Source: Chrysomallon squamiferum
Taxonomy: Eukaryota > Mollusca > Gastropoda > Neomphalida > Peltospiridae
Assembly (NCBI GenBank): GCA_012295275.1
Contig: CM022665.1
Span: 40,107,818 to 40,171,817, forward strand
Length of the DNA stretch: 64,000 nt
Direction of reading: 5' to 3'
Within the stretch, counting starts at the first letter, position 1. Each line of letters begins with the position of its first letter. The notes below the pieces were generated by a model. The model ran no database searches and was not told the DNA's origin. It saw only the letters and a program-made list of their open reading frames with translations. Shown here one piece after another: positions 29,217 through 43,900 of this stretch. Position numbers and translations under genes: made by a program.

Positions 29217-32200
29217 CTGTGTTTCAAACTTGACAAATGGACAATCAGTCTCCAAAATTATCAGCTGTTTCAGATGACTCCCTTCACTGATTTTCAAAGA
29301 AAACTACAATAACAATAATAATAATAAAATAATAGCTTTTACTTTATACATTATTTACATACCGAAAAAGAAAAGTGACAGTAAAGTAATTAAAGAAACT
29401 TATTTTGATAGGCAAAGAAACTAAGATACATTTAATGAACCAAGTTTGAAAATTAACAGTTTCAGTACTTTACAAATTAAAAAATCCAAAAAAATATAAA
29501 TTAAAAAAAAAGAAGTTTTATTACCTTTATTAGAGTTGTTTGTACGTATTCTAATGTAGAAAAAAAACCCAACAAAAACACCACTGTAAGTTAATTTATT
29601 GTAAGAACAACGTCATATCAATTTCATGGAAGATGATGAAACTGCTTACTTCTACTACTGCCTTGAGAGGACCTTTATCCAGAACTCTAGCCTTGGAGAC
29701 TACATTTTCTACCGGTTTTCTGAAAATTTTAAATATATATATATACACACACATAAATATAAAATCTTCTACATTATTTTAACAAACATATATTTGAATA
29801 CAAAAAATGTGCATATATAATTACATTTACATGTGTATATTCATAATTACACATAAAGCATACTTCCATTTTAATAGTTTCATTATCCATCAAGAAGATA
29901 TTGAAATAAATTTCAATTCTCTCATAAATTTTCTGTTCATAAGACAATTAGGACTTCTAAAATAAAACAGAGTTACCTGGTTTCTAGATGGTAATCCATC
30001 ACATCCCAGGCATCTCAGAACAGTGGTATGTCATCAAAAATGACAAACTGATTGGCTGGGTGGTCAGGACTTACAGTATTCCTTCAAGAGAAAAAAAACA
30101 ACAAAAAACAGCATCCAGATAAACCTGTTTGTACTTTAACTTTTATACAAAATCATAGAAGTTTGTAATCTCAAATTCTGTGAGAGAGGGTGATGGGTTA
30201 GGATTAAGATTAGGGTTGGGGTTGGGGTTGGTGTTAGGGTTAGAGGTTGGTGGTTAGGGTTAGGGTTGGGGTTGGGATCGGGTTATATGTTGGTGGTTAG
30301 GGTTGGGGCTGGCTTGGGGTTAGAGGTTGGTGGTTAGGGTTGGGGTTAGAGGTTGGTGGTTAGGGTTGAGGTTGGGGCAAGATTGATGATGTGTTTAGGT
30401 TAGGGTTAGAAACTGAGTAGTTTTGGGATTCTCGTTTTGTGGGATTTGGGTTCAAGATTCTGGCTATTAAGGATTTAGGTTCAGGATTTTGTCTGACATT
30501 CAGCATCTTGACTTTTTGGCCTGCGACACAAATTTTTAATAGGTATACAATAATTTATATTCAATAAAACATGGATACTTCTTGCTTAAGACTAACAAAC
30601 CTATCTTCTCAGTGTGTTCCCTCTATCTATAAATCACCCCCAAAAAAAAAAAATTAAACACAGATATCCCAAATCAGTAATTGCTATAATGAGGAACATT
30701 ATTTCTAAGTGAAATGAAAGTATGAGTGTTTATTTACTTATCAAATCCTGAGACTTTGAGTGAAGTGACTCTTCCACACTGATCTATCAACATAGACAGA
30801 TGTCCATTCCTCATCATAATCAAACCATTCTGAAATGTACAGTGTTATAATATACACAGTAATTTACAATGTCATAATTAACATGAAATACACAATGTTA
30901 TAATGAACGTGAAATATACTATAATAAAATATACATTAAATATATAATGTTAAGATGCATATTAAATATGTTTTAATGTATATAAAATACATAATGTAAA
31001 TTATTAAACCTACTCTTACCTCATTTTTATATGCCTGGACAATATCAGTAACTGGCAGTGGTACAAGGGGAGCAACTCCACAACCTGGAGCTTTGATGTA
31101 AGCTGTAAATAAAACAATAATAATCAGCATTTGTTTTTGAATTTATTTATCTATTTATCATTTAGTAAACATTAACTAGAATAACATTTAATTTTATTTA
31201 GAACATTATTATGATAACCACTATTTATTTATTTAGATCATTATTATGACTACTGCTACTACTTTTCCTACTACAATTACTACTACTACCACTACTGCTA
31301 CTACCATTACTATTTCTGCTGCTTCTACTACTGCTACTAGTGTCACCATTTCTGCTACCACCACTACAGCTACAACTATTACTATTACTAGTATTCCTAT
31401 TAATATTATTATTACTATTACTTCAACTATCATTACAGTGGGTTGCCAGAGCCCAAGGAAAGGAAAGTATTGCACCCCCAACTCATCTCCAAGACCCTTT
31501 GACCAATGCAGAAGTGAACCCTTTACCCACAAAACAAGTATTTTAAGAAAATTCTGATGTAATTAAAGTAAACTGCATTTAATGCTAACATCATATATAA
31601 AAATTTTGATTCCAGAAATAAAAAATATCATTGCATAAAAGTTGTGTGCAAGCAATATGACAGTGCCATCAATACAACAGGAATTTATATATACAAATAT
31701 TTTCATGAAAATATTCAAATGTCATCCATAATATGATAGGAATTTACATATAGACATTAGAAGTTATGGAAGGAACATTTTTTGTGTGATAGAGAAAGTA
31801 TACTATTCTATTACTACTTTTTTTATTTATTTATTTTTTTGTTTATTTATTATTATTATTATTTTAATTTTGGGCCTGCCATGGACTACTCCCATTATTA
31901 GTACTGCAATAAGAATGACAATCACCATCACTATTATACCACAGCCATCAAATCATATGTTAAAATTTACAGTTCTTACAAATTAGGTTTTCCTGCATCC
32001 TCATAATGCCAGCTTTCTCATAAAAAAACTAAGTAAGTAAATTCTTCCATATTTAACCATTTTCTCACCTAAAGTATTTCCATGGCTGTCTGTTTGTACA
32101 GGTCCGTTTGGCTTTCTAGGTTTCTTTGCTTCTTCATTATCTCCCCTTTGTAACACAACGACCCCTGACCTCTCCCAGCAGAGGGAGTTGATAACTGATG

Positions 32201-34089
32201 GAGCAGTCACATCACTTTCCTGAATAACAAGTCAAAGAAAGAAGCAAACATTATTTGAATAATTTTCTTTATCATGATTTTAATAAATTGTTAGTGTCTG
32301 TTTGTCATTAAATAAATCAAGTAATAAAGTAATAAATAAATAAATAAATAAAACAAGACTGTAGAAATGTTTGTTTTCTCTTTAATTATCATTATTTGGG
32401 ATTGACATTTGAGAAGTTAATAATAAAAATGCCAAAATTCTGACGCAAACACTCTATATTAATGTGCCTTAATATTAAAACAGTCACTATTAATGTGCCT
32501 GAACACTAAAGCAAATAGCCCATAATAATGTACCTGAACATTAAGCAATGAGTTCATATTAATGTGCCTGATATATTAAAGCAAACTTTCCATAATAATT
32601 ATTTGAATAATTTTCTTTATTGTGATTTTAATAAATTGTTAGTATCTGTTTGTCATTAAATAAATAAATAAATAAATAAAACAAGATTGTAGAAATGTTT
32701 GTTTTCTCTTACTTTATTATTATTTGGGATTGACATCTGAGAAGTTAATAATAAAAATGCCCAAACTCTGACTCAAACACTCTATATTAATGTGCTTAAA
32801 CACTAAAGCAAATAATCCATAATAATGTGACTGAACACTAAAGCAATGAGTTCATAATAATGTGCCTGAACATAAAGCAATGAGTTCATACTAATGTGCC
32901 TGAACACTAAAGCAATGAGTTCATATTAATGTGCCTGAACATTAAAGCACTCAGCCCATAAATAACTGCTTGAAACGCATACTAAATGAAAGCCAGCCAA
33001 ATTCAAGTTGTTGCAGCAAGTGATATAAGTGAGTAAATGTTAATATCTAATAGTATTACTTTTCCCAACACATTTGCCAAAGCTTTAGCATAAAGTTCAG
33101 TTCCTGCATCTTCAACATCTGCAGTGACAGAAGGAAAATACATATTATTACACGTGTGTCACAAAATATAAACACATACAAAGGATAAAAAAAGTAAAGA
33201 ATGAACTTTATTATTATTTCAAGTCTGAAATGTGTTTCCACCACAGTTCTGATTGTGACAGATATAAGTATGTTTGTGGGTCAGATAAGAGATGTATGGA
33301 TGTGTGAATGTATGATGATGTATGTCACAGAACAGACTACTTTGATGTCACTGGGCAATGAATGAAAATTTCTACCATAAAGGATTTGTACTAGTTTCTT
33401 CCTTAGGAAACAACAGAAGACATTTTGCTTAGTAACTCAGTTTACAAAATAAAATCAAAAACTAATAATAATAATAAAAGGATTAAAAAACATTAAATAG
33501 TTTGTTACCTTTGTAATACTTGTGAGCATCTTCATACACCTAAAAAATAATTTATTTTTCATTATTATAAACACAAAAATTAACTTAAATGCATTTTATT
33601 TCCATAGGATTCCTTTATTTCTTACTACTTAACAACCTTTTACTACTAATAAATTTAAACCTACAATTTAATTTTGATAGTGATAAAAGCAATTAACATC
33701 TTATTTTATTATTGAAAACAGCCTTTTTGTTTTTGCAGACCTTCTGAAAGGTCCTTGAAGTCTGTTTATCCACATGACCCTCCCCACCAAGTTCATGGAC
33801 CACATTTTGAAGACTGAGGCTATAACCTAATAACTTACAATATGGATAGAAGATCCAGGCAGGACATCGTGAAACTGGTTGAGAAGCAGCAGTTTACAGA
33901 GTCGCAGTATTTCACTCTGTGGGTATTTGTAGTTGCTGTCTTTTGATGAACTCTGAACTGTTGCTATGGTGGCAAACAGTTCTATGTCTCTTAGGAGAAT
34001 TTCACATTTTCTGTTCTCTTTCTTGACCTGATGATTTTAAAATAAATAAACGAAAAGATAAATAAATAAATAAATAACGAAATAAATAA

Positions 34090-34156
<67 letters not shown>

Positions 34157-34172
34157 GTATTATAATATAATA

Positions 34173-34230
<58 letters not shown>

Positions 34231-35595
34231 AATAATAAGTATCATTACACATAATAATAACACTAATAACAATAACAACAACAATAATAATAATAACACA
34301 ACAATAACAACAGTAATAATAATAATAATAACTAATTAATTAATAAGTATAATAAGAATAACAGATAACCTTCTACACTGTGATTCTGTAATGGCAATGA
34401 TTTTAATATAGAAAATAATCTTTCCATTCACTGGCTTTCATTTGTATCTGTTGAAGAAATGCTGCCATTTAAACTACAAAAATACTATACATGTCCTAAT
34501 ATTTTTTTCACAGCCTATCTGCAGTTGTATTGACTTTGGGATTTCATTACTGACCCTTCTGAATACATAAAAACCTAGAATAAGGCTAAAAATGAGAAAC
34601 TATTTAACAATATGACTGTAAGCAAATCTCGCCTTGGCCTGTGTGGTGTAGGTTCCATTGTGTAACTCCAGATACAGCTCTCCATGCCAGATACACAAAG
34701 TTTTCTTACTTTCTTTTTCTACCAGTGAAAAAAACTCATCTGGTCCACTCAGTTTCACTCTGCAGTGAGATAGTTAGAATAAAGAGAAAATTAAAATCTG
34801 TTCTTAACTGTTTCACAGATAAAAAAACAAATAGTATTATTGTTATTAAAATTGCTTGTTATTTATAAATAATTTCAGAAATAATAATAACTGATCTTGA
34901 CAGTAGTTTTATGGAGATATATTTTACTCATACGTTTGAAGACTAGTTGTCTTTTTAATTATAATATTATTATAAAAACAGAATGTTTGATAAATAATAC
35001 TAATATATATTCAAGAGATGTAGATAGAGAGAGAGAGTGAGAGAGAGAGAGACATAAAGAGGAGAAGAGTATGTGTGTGTTTGTGTGTGTGTGTGTACAT
35101 ACAGAAATTAACAGAACATTTGATTTTGAGATGTCTTGAACATTATAACATTAATACAGTATATCATTAATGCAAGTAATCTAATATCTTTGGGAGTAAA
35201 CAATATATTGTATATGTGTTGTAAACTTACTTTGGAATTCCATCCACATTTTCTAATCTTTGTAGCTTTTCCAACATCTCCTCTCTGATTCGAGAATAAA
35301 GAAACAGAAAACAGAAAATGAATACAACATGAACAATAGTGATGATGATGATGATAATAACAATAAAAATATCAATAACAACAACAATGAAACAATTTAA
35401 TAATAATAACAGTAATAACAAAATTAATAATAATAGTAATAGTAATATTAATGGTAAGAAGAAACAGAAATAGCAACATTCACCTATACAACTACATACA
35501 TGATACAGTAACAGGATGGGAGAGTGTGTGTGTGCGTGTGCGTGTGTGTGTGTGTGTGTGAGTGAGTGAGTGAGTGAGTGAGTGAGTGAGTGAGT

Positions 35596-35645
<50 letters not shown>

Positions 35646-35694
35646 CAGACATAAAGAGAAGAAGAGAGAGTATCAATAATACAAAAGATTTTTT

Positions 35695-35745
<51 letters not shown>

Positions 35746-37065
35746 AGAACAGACATAAATAAAGAAGAAGAGAGAGTATCAATAAACAAAAGGAGAAAAA
35801 AGAGAGAGAGAGAGAGAGAGAGAGCAGACATAAAGAGAAGAAGAGAGAGTATCAATAATACAAAAGATTTTTTAAAAAAAGAGAGAGGCAGGGATTGACA
35901 AACACGTGTTAACAAAAGAGAATTTAAAACTTACGTTGGTCCATGGCCTCCATCTCCATATCCAAACAGATAACAGCTTCGTCCAGATCTGCCTTTGTCC
36001 TTAAAATTTTTCACACTGAACAAAACCTGAACCAAAAATCACAAAACACGTTTTATTATTAACTCTGTGGTAATTTTCTCACTGCTTATCCTTTTAATAA
36101 TTCTGTTTACATTTCACATACTCTTCAGTGTAGTAATGTTAGACATTTACATGCGAACTGAGTAAGAAATTGAAATTTGTTAAAAGAATTATAATAAAAT
36201 TTAAAGTTTTAAAATTTAATAAAAAAAGAAGCATTACCTCCTGCACATCTCCTTTCATACAGTAAGAATCACCAGGAGGAAAATGAGTCAACACTGAGGT
36301 TCCATCCAGTCCTGACCACCAGAAAGTGTGGTGCTGAAATAATAATAATATTATTATTATATTGACCATAATGATGACCATGATGATTGTAGAGAGATAA
36401 ATAAACAAAAAGTTGGGTTTTTGAAACTTTGTATTTTTTTTTTTTTTTTCCAGCTTTATGTTCTGTTTTTACATTCTTTCACATCAAATGAAATAAAAAA
36501 ATAAAACCACCATACTTTTTGAGAAAACTAAATACAAAGATGTTTCTTCTTTGTTTTCCTTCTTTTTTACATTCATATATATAAAACTCTAAAAAAAAAA
36601 AAAATAATAATAATAATAATATAACACAAATGAGATTAAGCATCAATCCATGTTTTCTTTATTGTAATACTTTAAACTATCATCAAATATTAGTTTACAA
36701 TTAAAAAATAAAAAGTTAGATATTATTTAGATATTTATATATATATATATATATATACTTACTGTAGTTTTTAAATTTCGTTTTCAAATAAATATAGCAT
36801 AAAAACTATTCAAATATGTACTTTAATTTAAACTATATAAAATAAACTATATTAAATTAAACTTTATAACATCTGAATTTTATTGACTTAATTTTATTAA
36901 ATATATATCAAGGAATATGACAGAATATTTTTGTGAACTTACAGGAAACTTGTTGACAAGATTCCAGCTTAGTTTCTGTGTGAGAAATCTTGACATTCCA
37001 CAATGTTTCATTATCTGTGGTATCTGAGCAGAGTATCCAAATGTGTCTGGTAGCCAGAACTGAAA

Positions 37066-37096
<31 letters not shown>

Positions 37097-37961
37097 ATTT
37101 TTAAAAAAAAAAAAAAAAAAAATAAATAAAATAAATAAATAAATAAATATAATTTTAAAAACCAAAACTAAAACTTAAAACTAACACAATAAAAAATTAA
37201 ATTAAATAAATAAATAAATAAATAAATATGATTTTAAAAACTAAAACAACAAAATTTGGTATTATGTATTTATTTATTTTTACTGTATATTTTAAAATTA
37301 TATTTTCTTAATTACTTTTTTATTGGTAACACAGATATTTATTTATTTATTGTTTCATTTATTTATATTTTAAAATTACATTTACTTCCTTGCTTTTTTT
37401 TACTTCTTAACCTACTTTATTTTATTTTTTTTTTTTTATTTTTTTTTTTCTTTTTTTATCTTAATAATATTTTTAAACATAATTTTAAAATACATAAATA
37501 AATGAAACAATAAATAAATAAATATCTGTGTTAGCAATTAAAAAGGAAGTAAGAAAATATAATTTTTAAAATATCCAGTAAAAATAAATAAATACATAAA
37601 TAAAATTAATAAAATATTTGTTTAAAAATAATTTTAAAGACAAATTAATTAATATATTCTACCTCGGTACAAGTGATCCCAAATTCTTTTCTGAAAAATT
37701 GTTGACCATAAAGAAACTGACGCACAAAAGCTTCTCCGCTTGGAATGTTCCCATCCTATAAACAAATGGAAGAGGCAAAAATAAAAACAAATAAAATAGA
37801 AATACTAATTATAAAATTTAAATAAACTAAAAACCATAGTAAATTTTATTATGAACAAATATTATATTTTTATGCTTTACTGGTGTTATGATTAGCTAAA
37901 AGAAAATATATCAGAATTGTTTTATTATTGTTAAATAACATGTTAGAAAGACTACCAACAA

Positions 37962-37999
<38 letters not shown>

Positions 38000-40900
38000 G
38001 TGTGAGAAAAAAAAACAACAAATATTTCCTTATTATGTACTGTATATTCAATTTGCATAATCTTTTTAACTTTCTGATGATACAATGAAATGAAAGAAAT
38101 TTTATTTAATTACTAAATTTCGTCACTTTTCTTAACGTGCTTGAAAAAGTAAACATTCAGAATATTAAAAACAAATCAGACAGGACAGAAACAAACTGTC
38201 AACTCCTACCATTTCAACCCAGGATCCACCAACAGGTATAAACCTTCCTTCCTTTGCATAGTGCTTTATCTTCTCATACAGGCCAGGGTAATGTTGTTTA
38301 ACCCATTCAAACTGCTGAGCCTATCAAAGTAAAATGAATAAAAACATTTCAAATTAACCATTCATGTTATATTTGAAAAATGGCCTAAACAGAGTTTGTA
38401 CACTTCCATTCCAAATATTTCTTTGATTTATGTTAAGTTATGGTTTATGAAAATCCACCAACATGTTATAAACACAGTTTGTTTTTGAAAATAAACATTC
38501 AAATGGTTTAAAAAAAATCAGATATGTTATTTATTTTAGGTAGTTATGGTTTTGAAAATACAGATATGTTATTTATTTTAGGTAGTTGTCATTTATGAAA
38601 ATACAGATATGTTATTTATTTTTTTAGGTAGTTGTCATTTATGAAAATATAGATATGTTATTTTTTTAGGTAGTTGTTCATTTTTTGAAAAAATTTATGT
38701 TATTTTTATTTTTTGAAAAAGTGGTTTGAAAATTATATTTATTTTAGGTAGTTGTCATTTATGAAAATGTTTATGATATGTTATTTATGTTAGGTAGTTA
38801 TGGTTTATGAAAATACAGATATGTTATTTATTTTAGGTAGTTGTCATTTATGAAAATACAGATATGTTATTTTGAGTAGTTGTGGTTTATGAAAATATAG
38901 ATATGTTATTTATTTTAGGTAGTTATGGTTTATGAAAATACAGATATGTTATTTATTTTAAGTAGTTGTTGTTTATGAAAATACAGATATGTTATTTTGA
39001 GTAGTTGTGGTTTATGAAAATACAGATATGTTATTTATTTTAGGTAGTTATGGTTTATGAAAATACAGATATGTTATTTATTTTAGGTAGTTGTTGTTTA
39101 TGAAAATATAGATATGTTATTTATTTTAAGTAGTTGTGGTTTATGAAAATACAGATATGTTATTTATTTTAAGTAGTTGTTGTTTATGAAAATACAGATA
39201 TGTTATTTATTTTAAGTAGTTGTTTATGAAAATATAGATATGTTATTTATTTTAAGTAGTTGTTGTTTATGAAAATACAGATATGCTATTTATTTTAAGT
39301 AGTTGTTTATGAAAATACAGATATGCTATTTATTTTAAGTAGTTACTGTTTATGAAAATATATATTTATTTTCAGTAGTTGTTGTTTATGAAAACAGAAA
39401 GTTATTTTTTTTAATGTAGTTGTGGTTCATAAAAAATGATTTATCATTCAAATCAGTATTGCACATAACAAACAGCTGGATATTAACATGAAACAAAAAA
39501 AATCTGTTTAAATTTTAGAACATCTGATATGATACATCAAATATCCATTAATTTATTTATGACTGAAGACAGTATTACTTTTTAATATTTTTACATACAT
39601 TATTATGACAAAAACAAGAACAGTAAGAACTATGATTAATACTATTACTACCACTACTACTACCACCATTATAATTATTATTATTATTACAAGTACAAAA
39701 CTGCATGTTTAACAAAAGGAAATTAGAGAAATAAGAACACTACCTGTGAACAAGTAAACACAAATTGTGGATACTGCTCCATCAATCTAACTGTTGTACT
39801 CCAGGATCGGGCACATTTTCTAATTGTCTCTGCATAAGGCCACAACCAAGCTACAAATAACATTTCAACACAATAAATAAATAAATAAATAAATACATAA
39901 AAGAGGAAGAAAAATAAGTAAAAGAAAAACAGTAACAAATATATAAATAAATAAAGGAAAATAAATCACAAATGAAAAGGATAAGAAAGTAATATTTTAA
40001 GATGCACAAAAACCATAAGCATACTTTCTATCACACACACACACACACATCCATACCAACACACACACACACACACCAGTCATCTGTGTACACACAGAAA
40101 TAACCATTGCACAAATTAATGAAACCAAATGTTACCTGTGTCAATGTGGGCATGTCCCATGGCATGGATCACATGTTGACTGTCACCATTCTTTTGTGAA
40201 AAAAATTGTTTTCCTAACTCTCTTCCTCTGAAACAGCAAGTACAAACACACTAAAATGCCCACAACAATACATAGACATGGTTTTGCTACTTTTCATCCA
40301 TGAAAATGTTTTTAAATAAAAGTCTGTTCCGTAGCAAAAACTTTTAAAAATTGTTAACTGATATTTTTGTTTATATTTTATTATTATTATTATTATTATT
40401 AATCTGCATTTTGTTTTTCTGGCTTTTTGGGGTTCAGTTTATTCATTAGCATTAAAAACTTCACCTCACTCTCCCTCCATCCCTCTCACACACGAACACC
40501 AACCCCCAGACACACACACACACACACACAAATTACTGGACTCACTTGCTATAAGAAGTCTTGTTTCCTACTTCTATCTGATTGATGATGTTGTTGACAG
40601 CATACAAAGACTGGTAACTTCTTTCACTGTCAGCTGGCAAGTCCTAAATTTTAAAAATACTTTTTAAATAAAATCTTCTACCACAAATCTTCTATCATAC
40701 TTAATTTAACTGTTCCCTCCACTTCTCAGAAACTAGTGCAACAAACATAACATTTCATTGCTTTAATCTTATCTTACTGTTTTTAACTGAACATTTTCTA
40801 TCATTTGCAGTTACATGAGCTTGTAAAGAATGCGTCTGCTGGTTAATTTATAAAACGAAGCAGTGACTTCCATGTAATGGAGTGTTTGTAACTACAACAT

Positions 40901-43900
40901 CATAATTATTTAGTGAGTAATTTGATTCAGTAGCAGAATGCATAACTTGTAGACACATAAATATACAAACTGGAGATCCTTTATCCAAAGTTTTTCTGAG
41001 AAATAGAAATAGTGGAATCTTACAGTTTTCAGACTGTTTTTCATACACAAAATTCTTAAAATTATTATTAAAAAACATTGTTAAAAAGTTATTAAAAAAT
41101 TAATTGTACAAGCTGTATATGAAATATAAATTGTAGTCATATTCTGATTCATATTCTATAGACAGGCTAGGCTGTCTCCTTATAATCAAAAATCCTAAAA
41201 AATTTTTAAAAAAAATGAAATTCAAAGCATATCCAGTTTGAAATATTCTGAATAAGGGATTCTCAATCTGTACCTAACTAACTAATTTTCAGTAACAGTT
41301 TTTTTATTTTTTTTTATTTTTTTATATCTACTTTAACTAAATATATAAAAAAATAATAATAATAATAGCAGATCAAGAATATATTCAAAGTACCTTTGCC
41401 ATTTCATAAAGAACCATTAAGTCCCAGAATAAATTGTCTGCTTCCCTGTCAAAAATGGCCAATTCAGCTTTTGACAGTTTATATGTTCTGTCGGGATCTG
41501 TTGGTGAAATTGTTCCACCTTTTCCTGCCCCAAACAAACCATTGCAGGCCATTTCTATGTATAAAGACTGTCTGAAAAAAAAAAACAAAAAAAAAATATT
41601 TTAAATATTTTGTAAAATAGTAATTTCCCTCTAAAATGTCTCACAAATACAAAAAATTAAGACAATTTAACAGTATATCTGCTGATAAAATATTACAAAG
41701 GAAATTAATTTTTTGTTCTCCCTCTTCAAAATAATTATTACTTTATTCCAAAAAATTAATATCTGTTATTTTAAAAATAATATTTATGCTTTCTGTATTA
41801 AATTACTAATGTAGTTTTAATGTATTTTGTTGCACTTTGACCATTTTCCTGACAGTTAAATACTTGGTTTTTTTTTATAAATAGTATCTCAAATTTATCC
41901 TTGTTAAAATATTCTGTTTTAAAAAACAATATGAAGTAACATCTCCAAATGGAGACAAAAGACAAACAATATCGCTAATAAGAAATATATATTCATACAG
42001 ACATAAATAAATATACAAATACATACCACATAAACACAAAAATACACATATACCTGCACACTCACAATTTCTAATGTGAACACACATTAAAATATACATA
42101 CAGACATGAAAATAAACATTTTAAAATTACTTCATTTTTCTTTTTTCTGTTTTCTAGACAAAATAAAGTCTTCTCTACCAGATTCATGTTCTCCACTTAA
42201 ACCCTGAAAAATATGACAACTGAAATGATTTGTATAAATAAAATAAAAAAATAATAAAAAATAGCTGCAGAATAATAGTAGTAGTAGCAGAAGCCATATT
42301 TGTTGTAATAGTTGATATGGACCATAACAGATCGAAAGCTACATCTACTGATTTTAAGGCTGGTTTTACAAAAGAATTTAATTCTTTTACTTTTTTTTGG
42401 AGAGCTTTAGGGAGAGTAGAATTGGCGAGATTCTCCTCCAGGAATTTCATGTGATGTATGCATTGCAGAATGCCATACATCAGTTTTACTAAACTTGGCA
42501 GAAGGTTTGTTTTGTTGCTAACGTTATTTTTTGATTTTGGGTTTTTGGTATTATTTAGTTACACCATGTTTTCTAAGGTAAATACATATACAGACAAAAA
42601 AGAAAGGTACAAGTAGATAACTATACACAAAAAAAGTACAAGTAGATAACTATACACAAAAAATTACAAGTAGATAACTATACACAAAAAAAGTACAAGT
42701 AGATAACTATACACAAAAAAGTACAAGTAGATAACTATACACAAAAAAGTACAAGTAGATAACTATACACAAAAAAGTACAAGTAGATAACTATACACAA
42801 AAAAGTACAAGTAGATAACTAAATTCTTTAAAAAGAAAGAATGTTTACACTGTCTGGCTGGCTAACTAGTTTCGCAATACTGCGCTTCTTCAGAGCCTAA
42901 GAGGTGAATCCAAAGAAAGTTTGGTTGTTGGCTCATTTATGATATATTTGACTAATACATTCAGTGGGTGTGAAATGTGCTCGCAATTATAGAGATCACA
43001 CTGGATCAGAAATCTTATTGTTAAGGGTCTGGGATGTTCATTACAACAAGCTGTAGTAACAATGGATGTGTTCACAACTGGCCACTTTTGGTTTAAATTC
43101 AAAGTCGTTGCCCTTTAAGCTTAATTCAAGTAATTCCATAATAATTTCGGTTGGTCTGACTGTATTTGGATATTTTTCTAACGCTCTCTCAACTGATTCC
43201 ATGCCTGCATCGATGTTTATGTTAGTGTACATGGAATCAATATCCAGGGTAACTGAAAAGGAGTTTGGTGGTATTTTTGTTTTAGATAAAAGATCATCTG
43301 TATTTTCAACAAAACTAGCATGTCTCTTTGCAATTGGTTTTAAATAAAAGTCAATATATTTGGAAATGTTATAAGATTCCGATCCACAATCAGAGATGGT
43401 AAGACAGTTCATCTGTTTTTTTATTTATGTGACTCTCTTCCTGTTGACGAACAATAATTCTGTTGAATTTATTTTTATTGGTTCGCCACATGGCTTCCTA
43501 CAATTTTTTATAATATTTCGTATTATTTAGTTGTCTATGGGTTTCGCGGATGTGATTTTCCCTTGACAAAATAACAGTTGCTGATCCTTTGTCTGTTGGT
43601 TTGATTATTATTTTGAGATTTTTGCATAGATTGTTGACAGCATGTCATTCCATAACCGAGAGATTTTGTTTATTTGAATAAGCTGTTAATTTTCTATCAT
43701 TTTCATATACATTTCTGTAAGTTTTTACGATCTCAGGATCAATTTTTGAATTATCAGGTGTCCAACCAGAATTTTCTGTCAATGGTAGTTCTTCTCCACT
43801 TGAGTTTTTAAAATAACCGGCTAATTTCACCTTATGTTCAAAAATAGCTCAGTCCATTATGCCATCATCAAGAAGCCCTTCTAAACCAGTTTTGGGCTGA

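Noticed and set aside
29217-29303. A frameshift in the last visible MAN2C1 exon
   Set aside because: On recounting, the exon is 87 bases and encodes [14 protein letters not shown] onward without a break.
30738-30829. A frameshift in the MAN2C1 exon encoding [20 protein letters not shown]
   Set aside because: On recounting the bases the exon is 92 long and reads through in a single frame with correct phases on both sides.
31233-31557. Thr-rich and Val-rich overlapping frames
   Set aside because: They come from a degenerate triplet repeat in a MAN2C1 intron.
42602-42820. CRISPR-like array
   Set aside because: The units are head-to-tail repeats with no unique spacers, in a eukaryotic genome next to a retroelement.
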